Shown here piece after piece: positions 12,001-22,489 of a stretch of 60,000 bases of DNA. The notes beneath the pieces were generated by a model. It was not told the DNA's origin. It saw only the letters and a list, made by a program, of their open reading frames with translations, and searched no databases. The position numbers and the translations under genes were made by a program. The stretch is from NCBI GenBank assembly GCA_903813345.2, contig CAIIXF020000004.1:22695985-22755984 (forward strand), in the 5' to 3' direction. The DNA is from Owenia fusiformis. Its lineage: Eukaryota; Annelida; Polychaeta; Sabellida; Oweniidae. Within the stretch, counting starts at the first letter, position 1, and the number at the start of each line of letters is the position of its first letter.

Positions 12001-14236
12001 TTCATTTGAATTTTTGATTTTTGTAAAACTGGTGGATTATGAAGAGGATGTTCAGCTTAAGAGGACAAGAAAGGTAAAGATGAGTTCAGAATAAATTTCT
12101 AAAAGATTGACACATGTTCAAATACGTTTTGATCTCATTATTTTATATCATGTCTTTTTTCATTATCCACAAATTCTGACATCATTCCAAGATGATTCCT
12201 AGGTTTCAATGTAACGATCAGACAAAAAATTTGAAATTTGGACCCTAGTACAGATTTGGGTTGATATTCAAAACATTTCTTTGTTTACAAACCTGGAGAA
12301 TCAAAAAGCGGTTATGATCGAGATCAATTCCTTGTTGCCGTAGCAACACTGCCACTTCCTTATATTGAAGACGCTTGCCATTTAGCTGGTAAAATGAGGA
12401 ATTATCTTTCGATGCTGTCCTCTTTACGACAAATTTGGAGTTTGGAACTACATCAAAATCTTCATCTCCTTCCTAGAAATAAATTGTTTATTTGATTGTG
12501 TACATTATTAAAAATGAAAATGCATTCTGAGATTGAAATAAAATTCATTGGGTATATTTATCATTTGTGATGGAAGCAATGCAATATCATATTTTCAAAT
12601 TAAATATTATCTAATCATTAAGAAAACATCTCAATGACTATTTTGTGTTCAAGGTAGATCTGCATGATCGGAATTTTTGTGCAATTTTGAAAAGAAGAAT
12701 TAACACTCAATTAATAATCTGGGTACACTAAAGCATATTTTATGAAAAAATGAGATTTAGATTTTGTTTAGAATGAGTAATGTCCATCTGAAAAAAGCAC
12801 ATGGTCATCAAAATGGAAGAAAGTGCAGTTTTACCTAAGCTGGCCTTTGTCAATGAAATTGCACTTGAACGTTTTAGTTGAAGGAAATAATTAAATCTAT
12901 TACAAAGAATTTACGACAAAGAAAGCAAACAAATTCAGAACCTTACCCCAGTGTCAATGATTTTCTGGAAATGGACAGCGACAGAGCATGACGTGATATT
13001 TTTGTGATGCTCGCTGTTGTGAATCAAGACGCTGATTTTCTTGGATCTGATCTTGTTGGCACGGTAACCAAAGACAAATAACATGGAATCGATAACGTTT
13101 GACTTCCCTGATCCATTTGGTCCAACGATGGCGGAAAAACTCTGAAAACAGATAATAAAATTCTTGACTTTAAAAGTACAGTAAAACCTTCTTATTTGAG
13201 CACCTTGCTTTTTTCAGTCCAATTTCTAATCTGCCATGGACTTCCATGTTAAAAAGACTCAAGATGTGAACACCTGCCAATCTGAACACATAAAGCTGGT
13301 CCCACTGACTATGCAAGTTTTATTGAACATGATATCCAAATATATAAGCCATAAAACTGACTTTTTTGTTTTCAAACAACAAAATATTTTTGAATAAACA
13401 TTTTGACATATGTGTTATGTAGTCTTGATAAATTGTTGCTGTTATTTTAAAATTTTAGACAAGATGCAACACCAAGATCAATTTTCTCCAAGATTTTTTC
13501 TCAAGTTGGTGCAAAATTCTTTAAAATCTCAAGGTGCAGGGCCCACTTGCTTTAATGCTGGGAAGATCAATGATTTACTCATAATTACCTTGTGAAATGG
13601 CCCTAGAGTTTTGATCCCAGCATAAGATTTGAAGTTCTCATTTACAATGTGTGTAATCATGAGTCTTGGGCCAGTTTTGTCGAACAGCCCTGCCTCCTCG
13701 GGACCTGGTGGTACCACAATAGGCTCATACTCTGAAATATTGCAATCACATTCAAATTTCAACTTATTTATAAAAAACAATTACTTTATCATTCAGATAT
13801 TCTTTGATCAAAAATACATGTGGTTTCATCAAGAAACAGGGTTAAATTCCATTACAAAAAAATAACAAACGGGTTGACTGAATAAAAAATTGTCATTTGC
13901 TACAAAAGCCGATTAACACCAACTGAACACCATCCACTTGTGGTGGAGCCATAAATTACGCATCATTACCCAGTATTCCGAACATGAAAACTCACCAAAA
14001 TGTTTCACTTATTCATTATAGTCCGCCATTACTACGACCCGCCGTTATGGCGTCACACATTACACGCATTACCAGGGGTTTTGTTTGCGAATATATCCTG
14101 GGTGAAATGTTGACTTTGTTTACAGAATACAGTCATGTTGGAATTACGCATGATTACCTGGTACTCCAGAACTGCCTATCGTGGTTCCCATGGATGCATT
14201 ATCTTGCTCCATTGGAACTTCTTCATCCTCAGCCAT
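88..14236 (-). CDS. SMC4: SMC4, condensin core ATPase subunit (N-terminal half, 12 exons, continues past the left edge)
   Basis: Structural maintenance of chromosomes 4 pairs with SMC2 to form the ATPase core of condensin and compacts mitotic chromosomes. Twelve exons with GT-AG borders and matching phases: 14158-14236, 13589-13731, 12947-13141, 12293-12472, 11509-11673, 10767-10894, 9333-9473, 2764-2914, 2135-2278, 1509-1708, 795-903 and 88-219. They join into 589 residues. An acidic leader is followed by the head domain, with Walker A GPNGSGKS at residues 81-88 in exon 3 and the GIDLDHNRFLILQ Q-loop region ending exon 4. A long Lys/Glu-rich coiled coil runs from about residue 215. Exon 12 ends at the hinge entry with GRIPGIYGRL. 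The hinge, return coil and C-terminal Walker B lie outside the window. The combination of VFGYRANKIRSKKIS and IAMMKPK is diagnostic of SMC4 rather than SMC2 or cohesin SMCs. The start is the first in-frame ATG, in an acidic context typical of SMC4. Confidence 0.95.
374..790. repeat. Degenerate tandem repeat, TTGATTGATTGTTCAT type
   Basis: Irregular copies of a unit near TTGATTGATTGTTCATTT fill most of the intron between SMC4 exons 12 and 11. Spacing varies from about 16 to 24 bp, and one longer block of about 100 bp repeats twice. Simple-sequence origin; no coding potential. Confidence 0.75.
2225..2545. repeat. Tandem copies of the SMC4 exon 9 acceptor junction, about 91 bp period
   Basis: The first copy is the real start of exon 9 with its TTTTTAG acceptor. 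Two further copies starting near 2325 and 2415 keep the CTCAGAAGG and TTCCAGCT/TTCCAACT blocks, and a more decayed one lies near 2500-2545. The extra copies lie in intron 8, upstream of the exon in transcript sense, so each is a potential decoy acceptor. Confidence 0.8.
2915..3180. repeat. Degenerate minisatellite, ACATGGACATTTTNTGGATATA type
   Basis: About ten imperfect copies of a 22-25 bp unit start immediately 5' of the SMC4 exon 8 acceptor, in intron 7. Short open reading frames here are by-products of the repeat. Confidence 0.7.
4526..4920. mobile_element. 395 bp MITE abutting the HS6ST stop codon
   Basis: Terminal inverted repeats of about 26 bp begin TAAAGGACGATTCTCGG, with 4 bp target duplications ATCC at 4522-4525 and 4921-4924. 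Inside are two direct copies of a roughly 130-180 bp block (about 4560-4690 and 4745-4870). There is no coding capacity. The right terminus supplies the TAA stop of HS6ST, and the predicted empty site also reads TAA there. Confidence 0.8.
4918..6914 (-). CDS. HS6ST: Heparan-sulfate 6-O-sulfotransferase (HS6ST), three exons nested in SMC4 intron 7
   Basis: A Golgi type II membrane enzyme that moves sulfate from PAPS to the 6-O of glucosamine in heparan sulfate. Exons 6715-6914, 6050-6340 and 4918-5488 join in phase to 353 residues. Residues 1-25 hold a short basic leader and one hydrophobic segment (FFIVTLPVFFIILYYY), as expected for a signal anchor. The 5'-phosphosulfate loop IQKTGGT is at 84-90. 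GWPCGLHADWTELTEC follows near 135-150, then the 3'-phosphate region LREPIQRYVSEWKHVQRG at 171-188, which is nearly identical in vertebrate HS6STs. Exon 3 begins inside YLYITQLREP, so an ATG-only reading of that exon would start in the wrong place. The protein is shorter than vertebrate enzymes (about 400 residues or more) and lacks their long C-terminal tail. It lies wholly inside an SMC4 intron, on the same strand. The stop codon sits at the edge of a MITE. Confidence 0.92.
6926..7300. repeat. Tandem duplication of about 200 bp just upstream of HS6ST exon 1
   Basis: Two diverged copies share CACTGCATTGT, TTTTGCTCTTTATTGATTTA, CCAGTATCATG, GAGACTGTTCTTTCTAT and ACTTTGACACAG. A third partial motif (ATCCACAGTAGCCAAGTT) recurs at 7106 and 7284. 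The array sits immediately 5' of the HS6ST start codon on the minus strand, where its promoter should be. Confidence 0.7.
7585..7860. repeat. Interspersed repeat copy 1 (CTCACACAG...CTCACTGCGTGAGCC family)
   Basis: Begins AAAGGACCCACGGTCCTGTG and ends near GGCTCACTGCGTGAGCC, including a GGACGGA-rich stretch. The same ends and about 200 bp of near-identical interior recur at 37157-38553. It is non-coding and lies in SMC4 intron 7, upstream of the nested HS6ST gene. Confidence 0.75.
9745..9805. repeat. Palindrome and direct repeat of AGCGGGCAGATATA
   Basis: A perfect 29 bp odd-centred palindrome at 9777-9805 is preceded at 9745 by another copy of its arm in direct orientation. GC-rich ends and an AT core lie in SMC4 intron 6. 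Confidence 0.7.
10074..10197. repeat. 124 bp near-perfect palindrome with a GC-rich centre
   Basis: Arms TAGTCGGTTCAGGATATTGG and its complement close around CTCGGGACCTACGGCCCTCG. Predicted to form a strong hairpin; probably a small palindromic transposable element. It lies in SMC4 intron 6. Confidence 0.8.
10200..10365. repeat. CGGCACCGTTCCGGCACCG-type short repeats, some inverted
   Basis: CpG-rich stretch directly after the palindrome, with many copies of CGGCACCG and its variants in both orientations about a centre near 10300. It is GC-rich against an AT-rich background and shows no plausible exon. Confidence 0.55.
10511..10670. repeat. 40 bp x 4 tandem repeat
   Basis: Four nearly identical 40 bp units, each containing ACAAGACAAAATGTCACAA and TCAAGTAACAATCACC, in SMC4 intron 6 about 100 bp downstream of exon 6 in transcript direction. 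Recent amplification, since unit divergence is only one or two bases. Confidence 0.9.
11640..11860. repeat. Partial duplication of the SMC4 exon 5 acceptor region
   Basis: The start of exon 5 plus its acceptor and upstream intron (about 11645-11705) recurs at about 11782-11850, sharing TAGCGATTTGTTCAACTTCC and AAGTCAGAGTTCAGTAC. The outer copy lies in intron 4 and could act as a decoy acceptor. Confidence 0.8.
12947..13141 (-). CDS. SMC4: SMC4 exon 3, ATP-binding head exon
   Basis: This 65-codon exon carries the ATP-binding P-loop GPNGSGKS and the adjoining signature NVIDSMLFVFGYRANKIRS. It starts after TTTTCAG and ends at a GTAAGG donor, phase 0 on both sides. It is the single best diagnostic exon of the gene. 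Confidence 0.95.
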
Positions 14237-15896
14237 TGTTTATCACCTTACGCTGTAAAGGGAGCTTATAATTAGATAAGTCAAAAGCACATAGGCCCTA
14301 GACTGTATCCTTCGTCTGAATAAATATTCAGACTGTAAGTCACCTATTGTAAAATGTGGTGTTGTATAAATGTTACAAATAAGTTTGTTTAATGATAAAA
14401 TGATTACCTTATAAAGAACTTACAATATTATTTTTTCGTATATTGTCCTCTTACTGAAGATATTCATAAAATGTACAGACGCTTCTTGTAGCGAAGCCAT
14501 TGATTAGGTCAAGCCATTTTGGCAATGCCAATTCTCACGATAAACGAGATTTAGCCAGTGACGTCAGTCTATTTGTAAACAAATAACAAATAACACGTGG
14601 AGCGGACGGAACAACATTACGGAAGCGTATTGCTAAATTCCATTTGTGCGGGAATTTATTAGATCTAGTCATTCATTATCATTATCCCGATTAATTTTCT
14701 TCATTTATAGTAAATAGAGCGGAAATATTCATGAAGAAGGCCGAGGTAATCAAGTGGTCATGTGTTGTCAAAGTTCAAAATTTGCATATCTCGTTTGGAT
14801 CTCGTGAACTCAAACGTCCTTGACATTGATTTCGCGATCTACTTATGAACACATCCTGAAGTTTTGGTGAGTCTGAACATTTCATTATTTTATATCAACT
14901 TGTACCCGCCTTATACAAATATTTTTGCTTCTAGTTTAAGATGAACATCTCTTCAACATATTCACCAATTTTCAAGGTGAACATTCTTATAATAAACGAG
15001 AAATTAATGTGCAAAAAATATCACCGCGATTTCCACTGGAAATATATCAATCATAACAGACCGAATATTATATTCGGTCTGTTGGATACATACTAACATA
15101 GACCCCAAGAACGTGGTATATCTACTTGTGGTAGAAGACTAGTTTTTCTATACTTTATATATGCGATCTGGAGTAGGCACATTATTGTACATGTATCTTT
15201 CTAAAGTAAATAAAAAATAAAACCTGAACCGCCAAAAATTCGAGAATCTGAAAAATGATTTATTACATTTAACCTCATATATAAGAGTTTGACACAACCC
15301 ATACTAACATAAACGGAGCGACATATATATAAGGAAAGCATTTAACATCACCGAATTAATAGATTCTACCTTAACAATAAGTAAATAGAAGAAAAACAAA
15401 ACAAAAATATTCAACTTACGAAAATCGAAAATGGCGGTTTTCGCCTTCAAAGCTAAATGTAACGACGAATCTGATTGGTCGATTACACATTATCAAAAGT
15501 GAATAAGGTTGAATGTCGTTAAATTTTCCAGAATTTCCAGATGATTCTGTGATTTTAATGTAATATCTCTGGATTTCATACGATTTCAAGGCACTAGGTA
15601 CAAACTTCAAATACAGAAGGTATTTATCTATGAACGTGAAAATTATTGGCTTCTCTCAGGCTTCTTTTTGTCAAATATTGCTCGTTTTGTACGAAAATAA
15701 AAAACTTTGAACTTCTTTTTTGATTTTTCACTTTCACTTTACTCACATTACTATATATTCATTTCATTTTGATACATAGGGAACAGTCGAACCAGGACTT
15801 TTCATTTTTACCTATATACTTTGTATACTATACATGATGACACCAGGTGTTCCAATGATTTCTTTTAGATTTATTCAATTAGCACTCCACGGGGAG
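14237..15896. promoter_or_regulatory. Divergent SMC4 / MBLAC1 intergenic region with CRE and E-box
   Basis: SMC4 reads left and MBLAC1 reads right from this interval. It holds a consensus CRE (TGACGTCA, 14559-14566), an E-box CACGTG (14594-14599) with a nearby ACGGAAG ETS-like site, and a 29 bp palindrome centred on ATATTATAT at 15055-15083. A good donor at about 14865 (TTTTG then GTGAGT) and an acceptor at about 15869 (TTTCTTTTAG) suggest a non-coding first exon for MBLAC1. No protein-coding exon is seen. Confidence 0.55.
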
Positions 15897-18800
15897 ATGG
15901 AATTGGGGAACACAGATATCTCTTACCCATATACGATAGATGTCCTCAAAGAAGGCTACAGCATTGTACAGGAAGGTGGTTCAACCTCAAATGCATGTGG
16001 CACAATCACGCTTGTTAAAGGACCTCACAATATAATTGTGGACACTGGTCTTCCACAGGACAAATCACTTATACTTCAAGGTAATGAGAAAGCAATCAAC
16101 TATACATGTATTGTATAGGCTTGATTTTCTGTAATATGTTTTCAAAATATAGATACCAAATTACCTTTTAATGAGGTTTTCAAAATAGCGATCGTATTTT
16201 TCAAATAGCAATTTTAATATTTTTATATATATTTTTTAATACTTTTTGCATACTCTCACCAAATAAGTATTAGAAATGAAAAGCATCTAGCATGAACTAG
16301 AATCTAGAGATATAGTGTCTACAGGCAATGTAATAATGCTAATAGTTACAGGAACACAGTACTCTACTACAGAACAAACATTATATATACATGACAGGGG
16401 TTGTATATGATAGTCACAAACTAAAATAAAAGTACAAATAAAAAAATATGCCTACACTATACAAAATCTATAATGGACGAGTAAATTGATGATAAAATAT
16501 ATTATTTCATCTATGAAACACAACTATAAAGATCAATAGTATAGTTTCTATATAGCTGAAATAACAGATGTCAATTGTCACTCTTCATTTTTCTTGGACC
16601 AGACGGCCATAGTCTTCCATACTATAATATTCACTCAATTTAATGATTTATGAAAAAGTGTTGGTTGAATCAACTGAAACTGGAATGGCATACTATGGGA
16701 TGACCCTGTCAATGTACAGGGTGTCAAATGGCGTTGTGCCCCCCTTCCACAGCATTAACTAGGAGAAGTACACATACATTATATATATCATTAGAAAGAG
16801 CATTCAATTCTGGATAAAATGAACCCTAGATGACCAGGGTCAGATATTGCTACAAAGTTTCATAAGCATTTGAAATGCACCAGTATAGTGCTATTTTTAT
16901 TGATTTTTAAAAATTCCTGCATATACCTTTTTGGTATTGGTGAATACCCGAGCAACAACTCTGACTTGAATGCTTCAGTTCAAATTGAGCCCATATTAAT
17001 GGATAAAACAGAGCTACTTATGGAAGTTGAAGCTGTAGAGAACAGATATTCCGTAGATATCCTCCAGGAGAACCTAAAAAAGTATTGAGATCTCTGCTCA
17101 AGACATTGCTCTTTTCAATGCCCTTTTAACTTGATATCCAGCCTGACTGGCAGCCGTTTAAAGCTACCGGGGATGATCAAACTCTCTTTTAAAAGTTGGT
17201 TCAAATGATGTATTATTTTCTATCATCTATCTTCATCTTTTCACTCTCTTATAACAATTAAATGCTCTTTCCAATGGTATATAGTGTGCATGTGTACCTC
17301 TTCTATTTTATGCTGGGGATAGGGGGCACAACGCCATTTGACACCCTGTACATATTGTGATTATTAATCATGAAATTTTGGTTGTCAAACGAATAAACCA
17401 ATCTAAATGGGGATCTGGCCCAAGTTTTTTTTGAAAAAGCCATAGAAAATGATCTAAATTACATAACTGTATGTACTGTTAAATGTGCAAATCTCTTAAA
17501 AATTCATGAAAAACAAGAATTAGCAACATTTCAAAGCTAAATGGAAACTCCTCTATTGAATTATCTTTCAATTTTCCAGGACTCGCGAGGCATGAACTAA
17601 CAGCAGATGATGTACATTATGTAGTTTGTACACATGGACATAGTGACCATGTAGGGAACCTCAACTTATTTCCTAATGCTACCTTCATAGTGGGACATGA
17701 TATAAGCAAAGGGGATGAATATCAGTTACATGATTTCAAACAGGTAAGATAAAATGATTTTAAAGACCCCGTGTATTGTTTCAACCACTTAAGCTCATAT
17801 TTATAGTCCTACCCGATGTCAAAAATACACAAACAATCAATTGCCAAAAACATTAGCAAAAAATGTCATAATGTTATATTTTTCAAAAGAATTGTGTCAA
17901 ATGATATTTCAGGTCTTGGTATTTGAATGATTAAGCTAATTCTCAAACTTTACATTGGGCCTTTAAAGAAGTAAGAAATGATGAGCAGAAAACTACCTTC
18001 CAATAAATTAAGTCTTATCACTGACATATTAAATGTTTAACATATGCATCATAAAGCATGAATAAAGTACAATAAATATGAGCATAATGCCTCACCCAGT
18101 TTTGATCCTGGCTAATTCAGTAGAGAATTAACAGTTTGTAAAGCTTTTGGAGTAGCTTTTATGCATACCATGATATGTAGTTGACATGTTTGTACATTGT
18201 TCCTTATAGGGAATCCCATATGAAATAGATGCCTATGTTGAGGTAATACCCACCCCAGGTCACACCCGTGGTGATGTCAGTGTTGTTGTCTATAGAACTT
18301 GCTATGGCACAGTAGTAATTGCAGGTACGTACAGTCTGTAGTTAAGGTACAATCAGTGAAACCCACCCCTGGGATTTATTGTTGTTGTCTATAGAACTTG
18401 CTATGGCACAGTAGTAATCGTAGGTATGTGCAGTCTGTAGTTAAGGTACAATCAGTGAAACCCACCCCTGGAATTTATTGTTGTCTATAGAACCTGCTAC
18501 GGCACATTAGTAATCACAGGTACGTACAGTCTGTAGTTAAGGTAAAATCAGTGATAAACACCCCTGGGATTTATTGTTGTTGTCTATAGAACTTGCTATG
18601 GCACAGTAGTAATCTTAGGTATAATAGTGACACCCACCCCTGGGATTTCATGTTGTTTAGAACTTGCTATGGCACAGTAGTAATTGCAGGTATGTACAGT
18701 CTGTATTTAAGGTACATTCAGTGAAACCCACCCCTGGGATTTGGAGTTGTTGTCTATAGAACATGCTATAGCACAGTAGTAATCACAGGTATGTACAGTC

Positions 18801-20731
18801 TGTATTTAAGGTAAAATCAGTGATAAACACCCCTGGGATTTATTGTTGTTGTCTATAGAACTTGCTATGGCACAGTAGTAATCGTAGGTATGTGTAGTCT
18901 GTAGTTAAGGTACAATCAGTGAAACCCACCCCTGGAATTTATTGTTGTTGTCTATAGAACTTGCTACGGCACAGTAGTAATCGCAGGTACGTACAGTCTG
19001 TAGTTAAGGTACATAGTTATACTCATCCCTAGGATTTCATGTTGTTTAGAACTTGCTACGGCACAGTAGTAATCACAGGTACATACAGTCTGTACTCTGT
19101 AGTACAGCACATACAGCAATACTCACCTCTTTGCTACACATTCAGTGATGATCACCCTTGGTATACGCAGCTAACGAAAATTGACCGGTACGGGTCAAAA
19201 GCTGGACCGGTACAGGTTAACGGTTTTATTTGAATTTAAAATAGCCATAACTTGCTCAATATTGACTTCCTCGTGTCTAATTTGAAATATATGATGCCTC
19301 CCGATGCTTTTAAGTACCCCAATTTTTTACAGATTTTTAAACGGACCAAAACTCTCTAAATGGGCATTTATGCTATTTTCTCTCGAGAACGACTGTCTCA
19401 TTTTCACAATAACTTTTATTTAGTACTTCTAACATATAAGATCCATTTTTCCCCATCAAGGTATGATGTAAATGACATGCTATTTACATCTTGTGAGTTT
19501 CAATGACGCGCGTTTGATTTTATAAAAAATGCCAAACTTTGTGACAAAGAATTTCATCCTACTTGCATCGAGAAGACGGACCGGTTCGGGGCAATCTGCT
19601 TGCAGCGAGAAGACGGACCGGTTCGGGGCAATAGCTGATGAGATTCTTTGTCACAAAGTTTGGCATTTTTTATAAAATCAAACGCGCGTCATTGAAACTC
19701 ACAAGATGTAAATAGCATGCCATTTACATCATACCTTGATGGGGAAAAATAGATTTTATATGTTAGAAGTACTAAATAAAAGTTATCGTGAAAATGAGAC
19801 AGTCGTTCTCGAGAGAAAAGAGCATAAATGCGCATTTAGAGAGTTTTGGTCCGTTTAAAAATCTGTAAAAAATTGGGGTACTTAAAAGCATCGGGAGGCA
19901 TCATATATTTCAAATTAGACACGAGGAAGTCAATATTGAGCAAGTTATGGCTGTTTTAAATTCAAATAAAACCGTTAACCCGTACCGGTCCAGCTTTTGA
20001 CCCGTACCGGTCAATTTTCGTTAGCTGCGTATACCAAGGGTGATGATGCTAAGAGCCAGTTAAACAAAAGAATTGGACCTGCATCAGAAAATCCATATAT
20101 AAACATATCCCACTTTTATGCTTTCTTCGACTGGATAAAAAGAAATACAGGCTACCAAAGAAAATTTCACTTCATAATCCAACAAACTGCTAGTTCATAT
20201 TTACAAATTAACACAGCTTATGGTAACTTGAATTGCTGACTAAATAAAAATCTCAAATATCCTTAAAAGATCATTTCAATGACCCACCAAATGTAATTCC
20301 TTTCAATGACCCACCAAATGTAATTTTCTTTCAATGACCCACCAAATGTAATTTTCTTTCAGTGACCCACCAAATGTAGTTTTCTTTCAATGACCCACCA
20401 AATGTAATTTTCTTTCAATGACCCACCAAATGTAATTTTCTTTCAGTGACCCACCAAATGTAATTTTCTTTCAATGACCCACCAAATGTAATTTTCTTTC
20501 AATGACCCACCAAATGTAATTCTCTTTTCAGGTGATACATTTGAAAAATTTGAAGATCTGGAGGACTCCGACATTTGGCAAAATAATAGTGAATTACCAG
20601 AAGACCAAGAACAAAGCAGGATTGAAGTATTTAAACTTGCAGACTATATTATACCAGGACACGGCCCAATGTTCAAAGTCCCAGATGAGTTTAAACATGA
20701 AGTAAAAATAGTAAGGACACCAACAGAATAG
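15897..20731 (+). CDS. MBLAC1: MBLAC1, metallo-beta-lactamase-domain nuclease, four coding exons
   Basis: MBLAC1 is a small metallo-beta-lactamase-fold hydrolase; the human protein has been reported as a 3'-end nuclease for replication-dependent histone pre-mRNA. Exons 15897-16080, 17580-17743, 18210-18324 and 20532-20731 join in phase to 220 residues. Metal ligands are all present: HGHSDH at 80-85, the His of TPGHTRGD at 134, the Asp of GDTFEKF at 156 and the His of IPGHGPMF at 198. An in-frame upstream ATG at 15834 would add 21 residues. I prefer 15897 because a convincing acceptor (TTTCTTTTAG) lies between the two, so the upstream part is probably intronic. The protein is shorter than human MBLAC1 (266), which has insertions near its N-terminus. 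Intron 3 is loaded with repeats, described separately. Confidence 0.88.
16717..17348. mobile_element. 632 bp TA-flanked MITE with long inverted termini, in MBLAC1 intron 1
   Basis: Starts CAGGGTGTCAAATGGCG and ends with its complement, both flanked by TA. The inverted similarity extends over 100 bp, sharing AGAAGTACACAT and AGAAAGAGCATTCAATT. The TA target and CAGGGTG termini resemble Tc1/mariner-derived non-autonomous elements. A 72-codon ORF inside it is not a gene. Confidence 0.82.
18276..19085. repeat. About 9-copy minisatellite built from the MBLAC1 exon 3 donor junction
   Basis: Unit of about 98-105 bp. Each copy carries the last 29 bases of exon 3 (AACTTGCTATGGCACAGTAG onward), the donor CAGGTAYGT or a variant, then intron sequence ending CACCCCTGGGATTTATTG. 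The first copy is the real exon end (donor at 18325). Later copies start near 18385, 18482, 18580, 18655, 18748, 18847, 18945 and 19045, and one or two are truncated. Most copies keep a usable-looking donor and a TTGTTGTCTATAG acceptor-like string. Confidence 0.9.
19151..20044. mobile_element. 894 bp near-perfect palindromic element in MBLAC1 intron 3
   Basis: Arms of roughly 400 bp begin ATCACCCTTGGTATACGCAG and are almost exact complements, around a centre at about 19560-19640. The centre carries two direct copies of GAGAAGACGGACCGGTTCGG. GATG flanks both sides (19147-19150 and 20045-20048), consistent with a 4 bp target duplication. It encodes no protein. Its low arm divergence suggests recent insertion or ongoing arm conversion. 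Confidence 0.88.
20275..20525. repeat. About 9 x 28 bp tandem repeat before the MBLAC1 exon 4 acceptor
   Basis: Near-identical units of TTTCAATGACCCACCAAATG plus TAATTTTC run right up to the exon 4 acceptor (TTTTCAG at 20531). The T/C-rich part of the unit multiplies candidate polypyrimidine tracts in front of the last exon. Confidence 0.92.
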
Positions 20732-21135
20732 CTGCAATATGAACTTCAGTCACAGTGGACTACAGAGCTAGTTGGTAATTCAGCATGTTCAAAGGGACTG
20801 TAAATTAAGTTAATTTGGCACTTTTTATTTAGCGTTTTCCACATTTTTTTTTCTTTTTGATTTGAGCAGTTTTTGAGAAAGTTGTTTCAAATACTAAATT
20901 GTGATAATGTACATTGGCAATTATACATTGGTTATTGTACATTGGATATTGTATATTATTTGTCAATAGAAAATGTAAATGAGGATAATGTATAAATGCA
21001 AGGAATAACAAAATTAATTTGGGTCCAAAGAGAATATTTGCATTTAAAAAGTTGCTTTTAATGTGGAAGATACATGAAGATCATGTTTATCTTATGGAGT
21101 ACCTCAAAGGTCTATTTTAGGACCTGTGTTATATA

Positions 21136-21344
21136 CAGGGTGTCAAATAAATGTTCCCCCTCTTGATTTCAAAATTATGAACTTTTGAGCATTAAAGTAC
21201 ATCAAATTGAGCTAGTCATCTGAAACTTCTTGTGGAGTTGCTCCATGAAGCCTTATTTTAATGTGCAAAAGAGCAATTTAGATATCGTACAGATTGTGTA
21301 GATGTTAAAACTAATGGGGAAGAACATATTTATTTGACACCTTG
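21136..21344. mobile_element. 209 bp TA-flanked MITE
   Basis: Starts CAGGGTGTCAAATAAATGTTC and ends with a near complement of it, between TA dinucleotides. Shares the CAGGGTGTCAAAT terminus with the element in MBLAC1 intron 1 but differs inside. Confidence 0.78.
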
Positions 21345-21346
21345 TA

Positions 21347-21525
21347 TAATGTAGGTTAAGATTGACTGAATGTCTGTGGCCTAACATGTCTGACTTTACA
21401 GCTGTTCTTATTGTCTCAGACTTATGTCTCTTACAATGTAGGTTAAGATTGACTGAATGTCTGTGGCTTAACATGTCTGACTTCACAGCTTTGCTTATTG
21501 TCTCTGACTTATGTCTCTTACAAGT
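21347..21525. repeat. Two-copy tandem duplication, 87 bp unit
   Basis: Two adjacent copies share GTAGGTTAAGATTGACTGAA and CAGACTTATGTCTCTTACAA, with a few substitutions. It starts at the edge of the preceding MITE. The overlapping ORFs on both strands are artefacts of the duplication. Confidence 0.85.
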
Positions 21526-22204
21526 GCCATTATCGTATGATCTGTAAAATGAAGCCTTCTGATTGCTCTCGATAATCATTATTGGCACTCGATTTCGTCT
21601 CTTTCCAATACAGAATTTCTCAAGCAGAATATATCCTATATTGCACTTCAAATCATTCAATAACTTATAATGTTATCTTGTTGATTGGTGGTCAAAAATA
21701 TATTTGATCTTTTTAAAAAAAGCAGCTTCATGTAAAAACTAATTGACTGAAATTGTTTTTCCTAAATACATATAAAATATGTGTCGTGAAAAGCATATGA
21801 AATATGCTAACCTCGAATGTAAATTCAGAGTAAGAGACGCTTAAAAGCAAAAACTTCCATGTACCTATTGTCATCCAGTCATTTAATTATTTATTATGTC
21901 ATCACCAAAAAGTGGTGACACATTGTTATGGTCTTCGTTTTTGTGACGCCAGTTGGCGATCGATGGGTAGCGATCAACGGTTGGCATCTGTAACAAATGG
22001 TGGTGTCATTTTGCATGTTAATGCCACATTTACTTGTTTCAATACAATATTATGAGTTTGACAATACTAGAATGAATCTATCTAATGATTGGTAGAGACA
22101 GGATTCTTATATCAAAGTATCATTTTATATGTCATTTGAAGAATGTAATCTCATTTTCTTTACTTTATCGCTATTTTTGCTGTTATTGAAAATTGTATGT
22201 TGGA

Positions 22205-22250
22205 TGTACGTTTGGCCCTAAAAGGGCACCAGTACAAATAAATCCTATTA
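22205..22250 (+). repeat. 3' tail of a LINE-like element
   Basis: GTACGTTTGGCCCTA followed by a CAGTACAAATAAATCCTAT-type stretch. The same tail ends the decayed LINE at 51511-51905, so this is probably a severely 5'-truncated relative. Confidence 0.55.
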
Positions 22251-22489
22251 ATACATATTATAAATATACTGGTGACTAATAAAAGCATATTCTGCTATAA
22301 ACAATAATTTGTGCCATTTTACATGTCATAGGGATTTCATTACCACTGAAGTAGACAGTGGTAATGAACCCATTAAATTTTAACTTTAATTTGTGTTTTC
22401 AATTAACACAGGTGTAGTTGGCTATGCAACAGGCAGGCAAGGCTATTACCTCACCAGAATTTTATGGAAAAGTTTTTTAATAAATTTTG

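Noticed and set aside
15834-15896. Upstream in-frame ATG for MBLAC1
   Set aside because: A strong acceptor lies between it and the next ATG, and the extra residues match nothing in the family. Not fully excluded.
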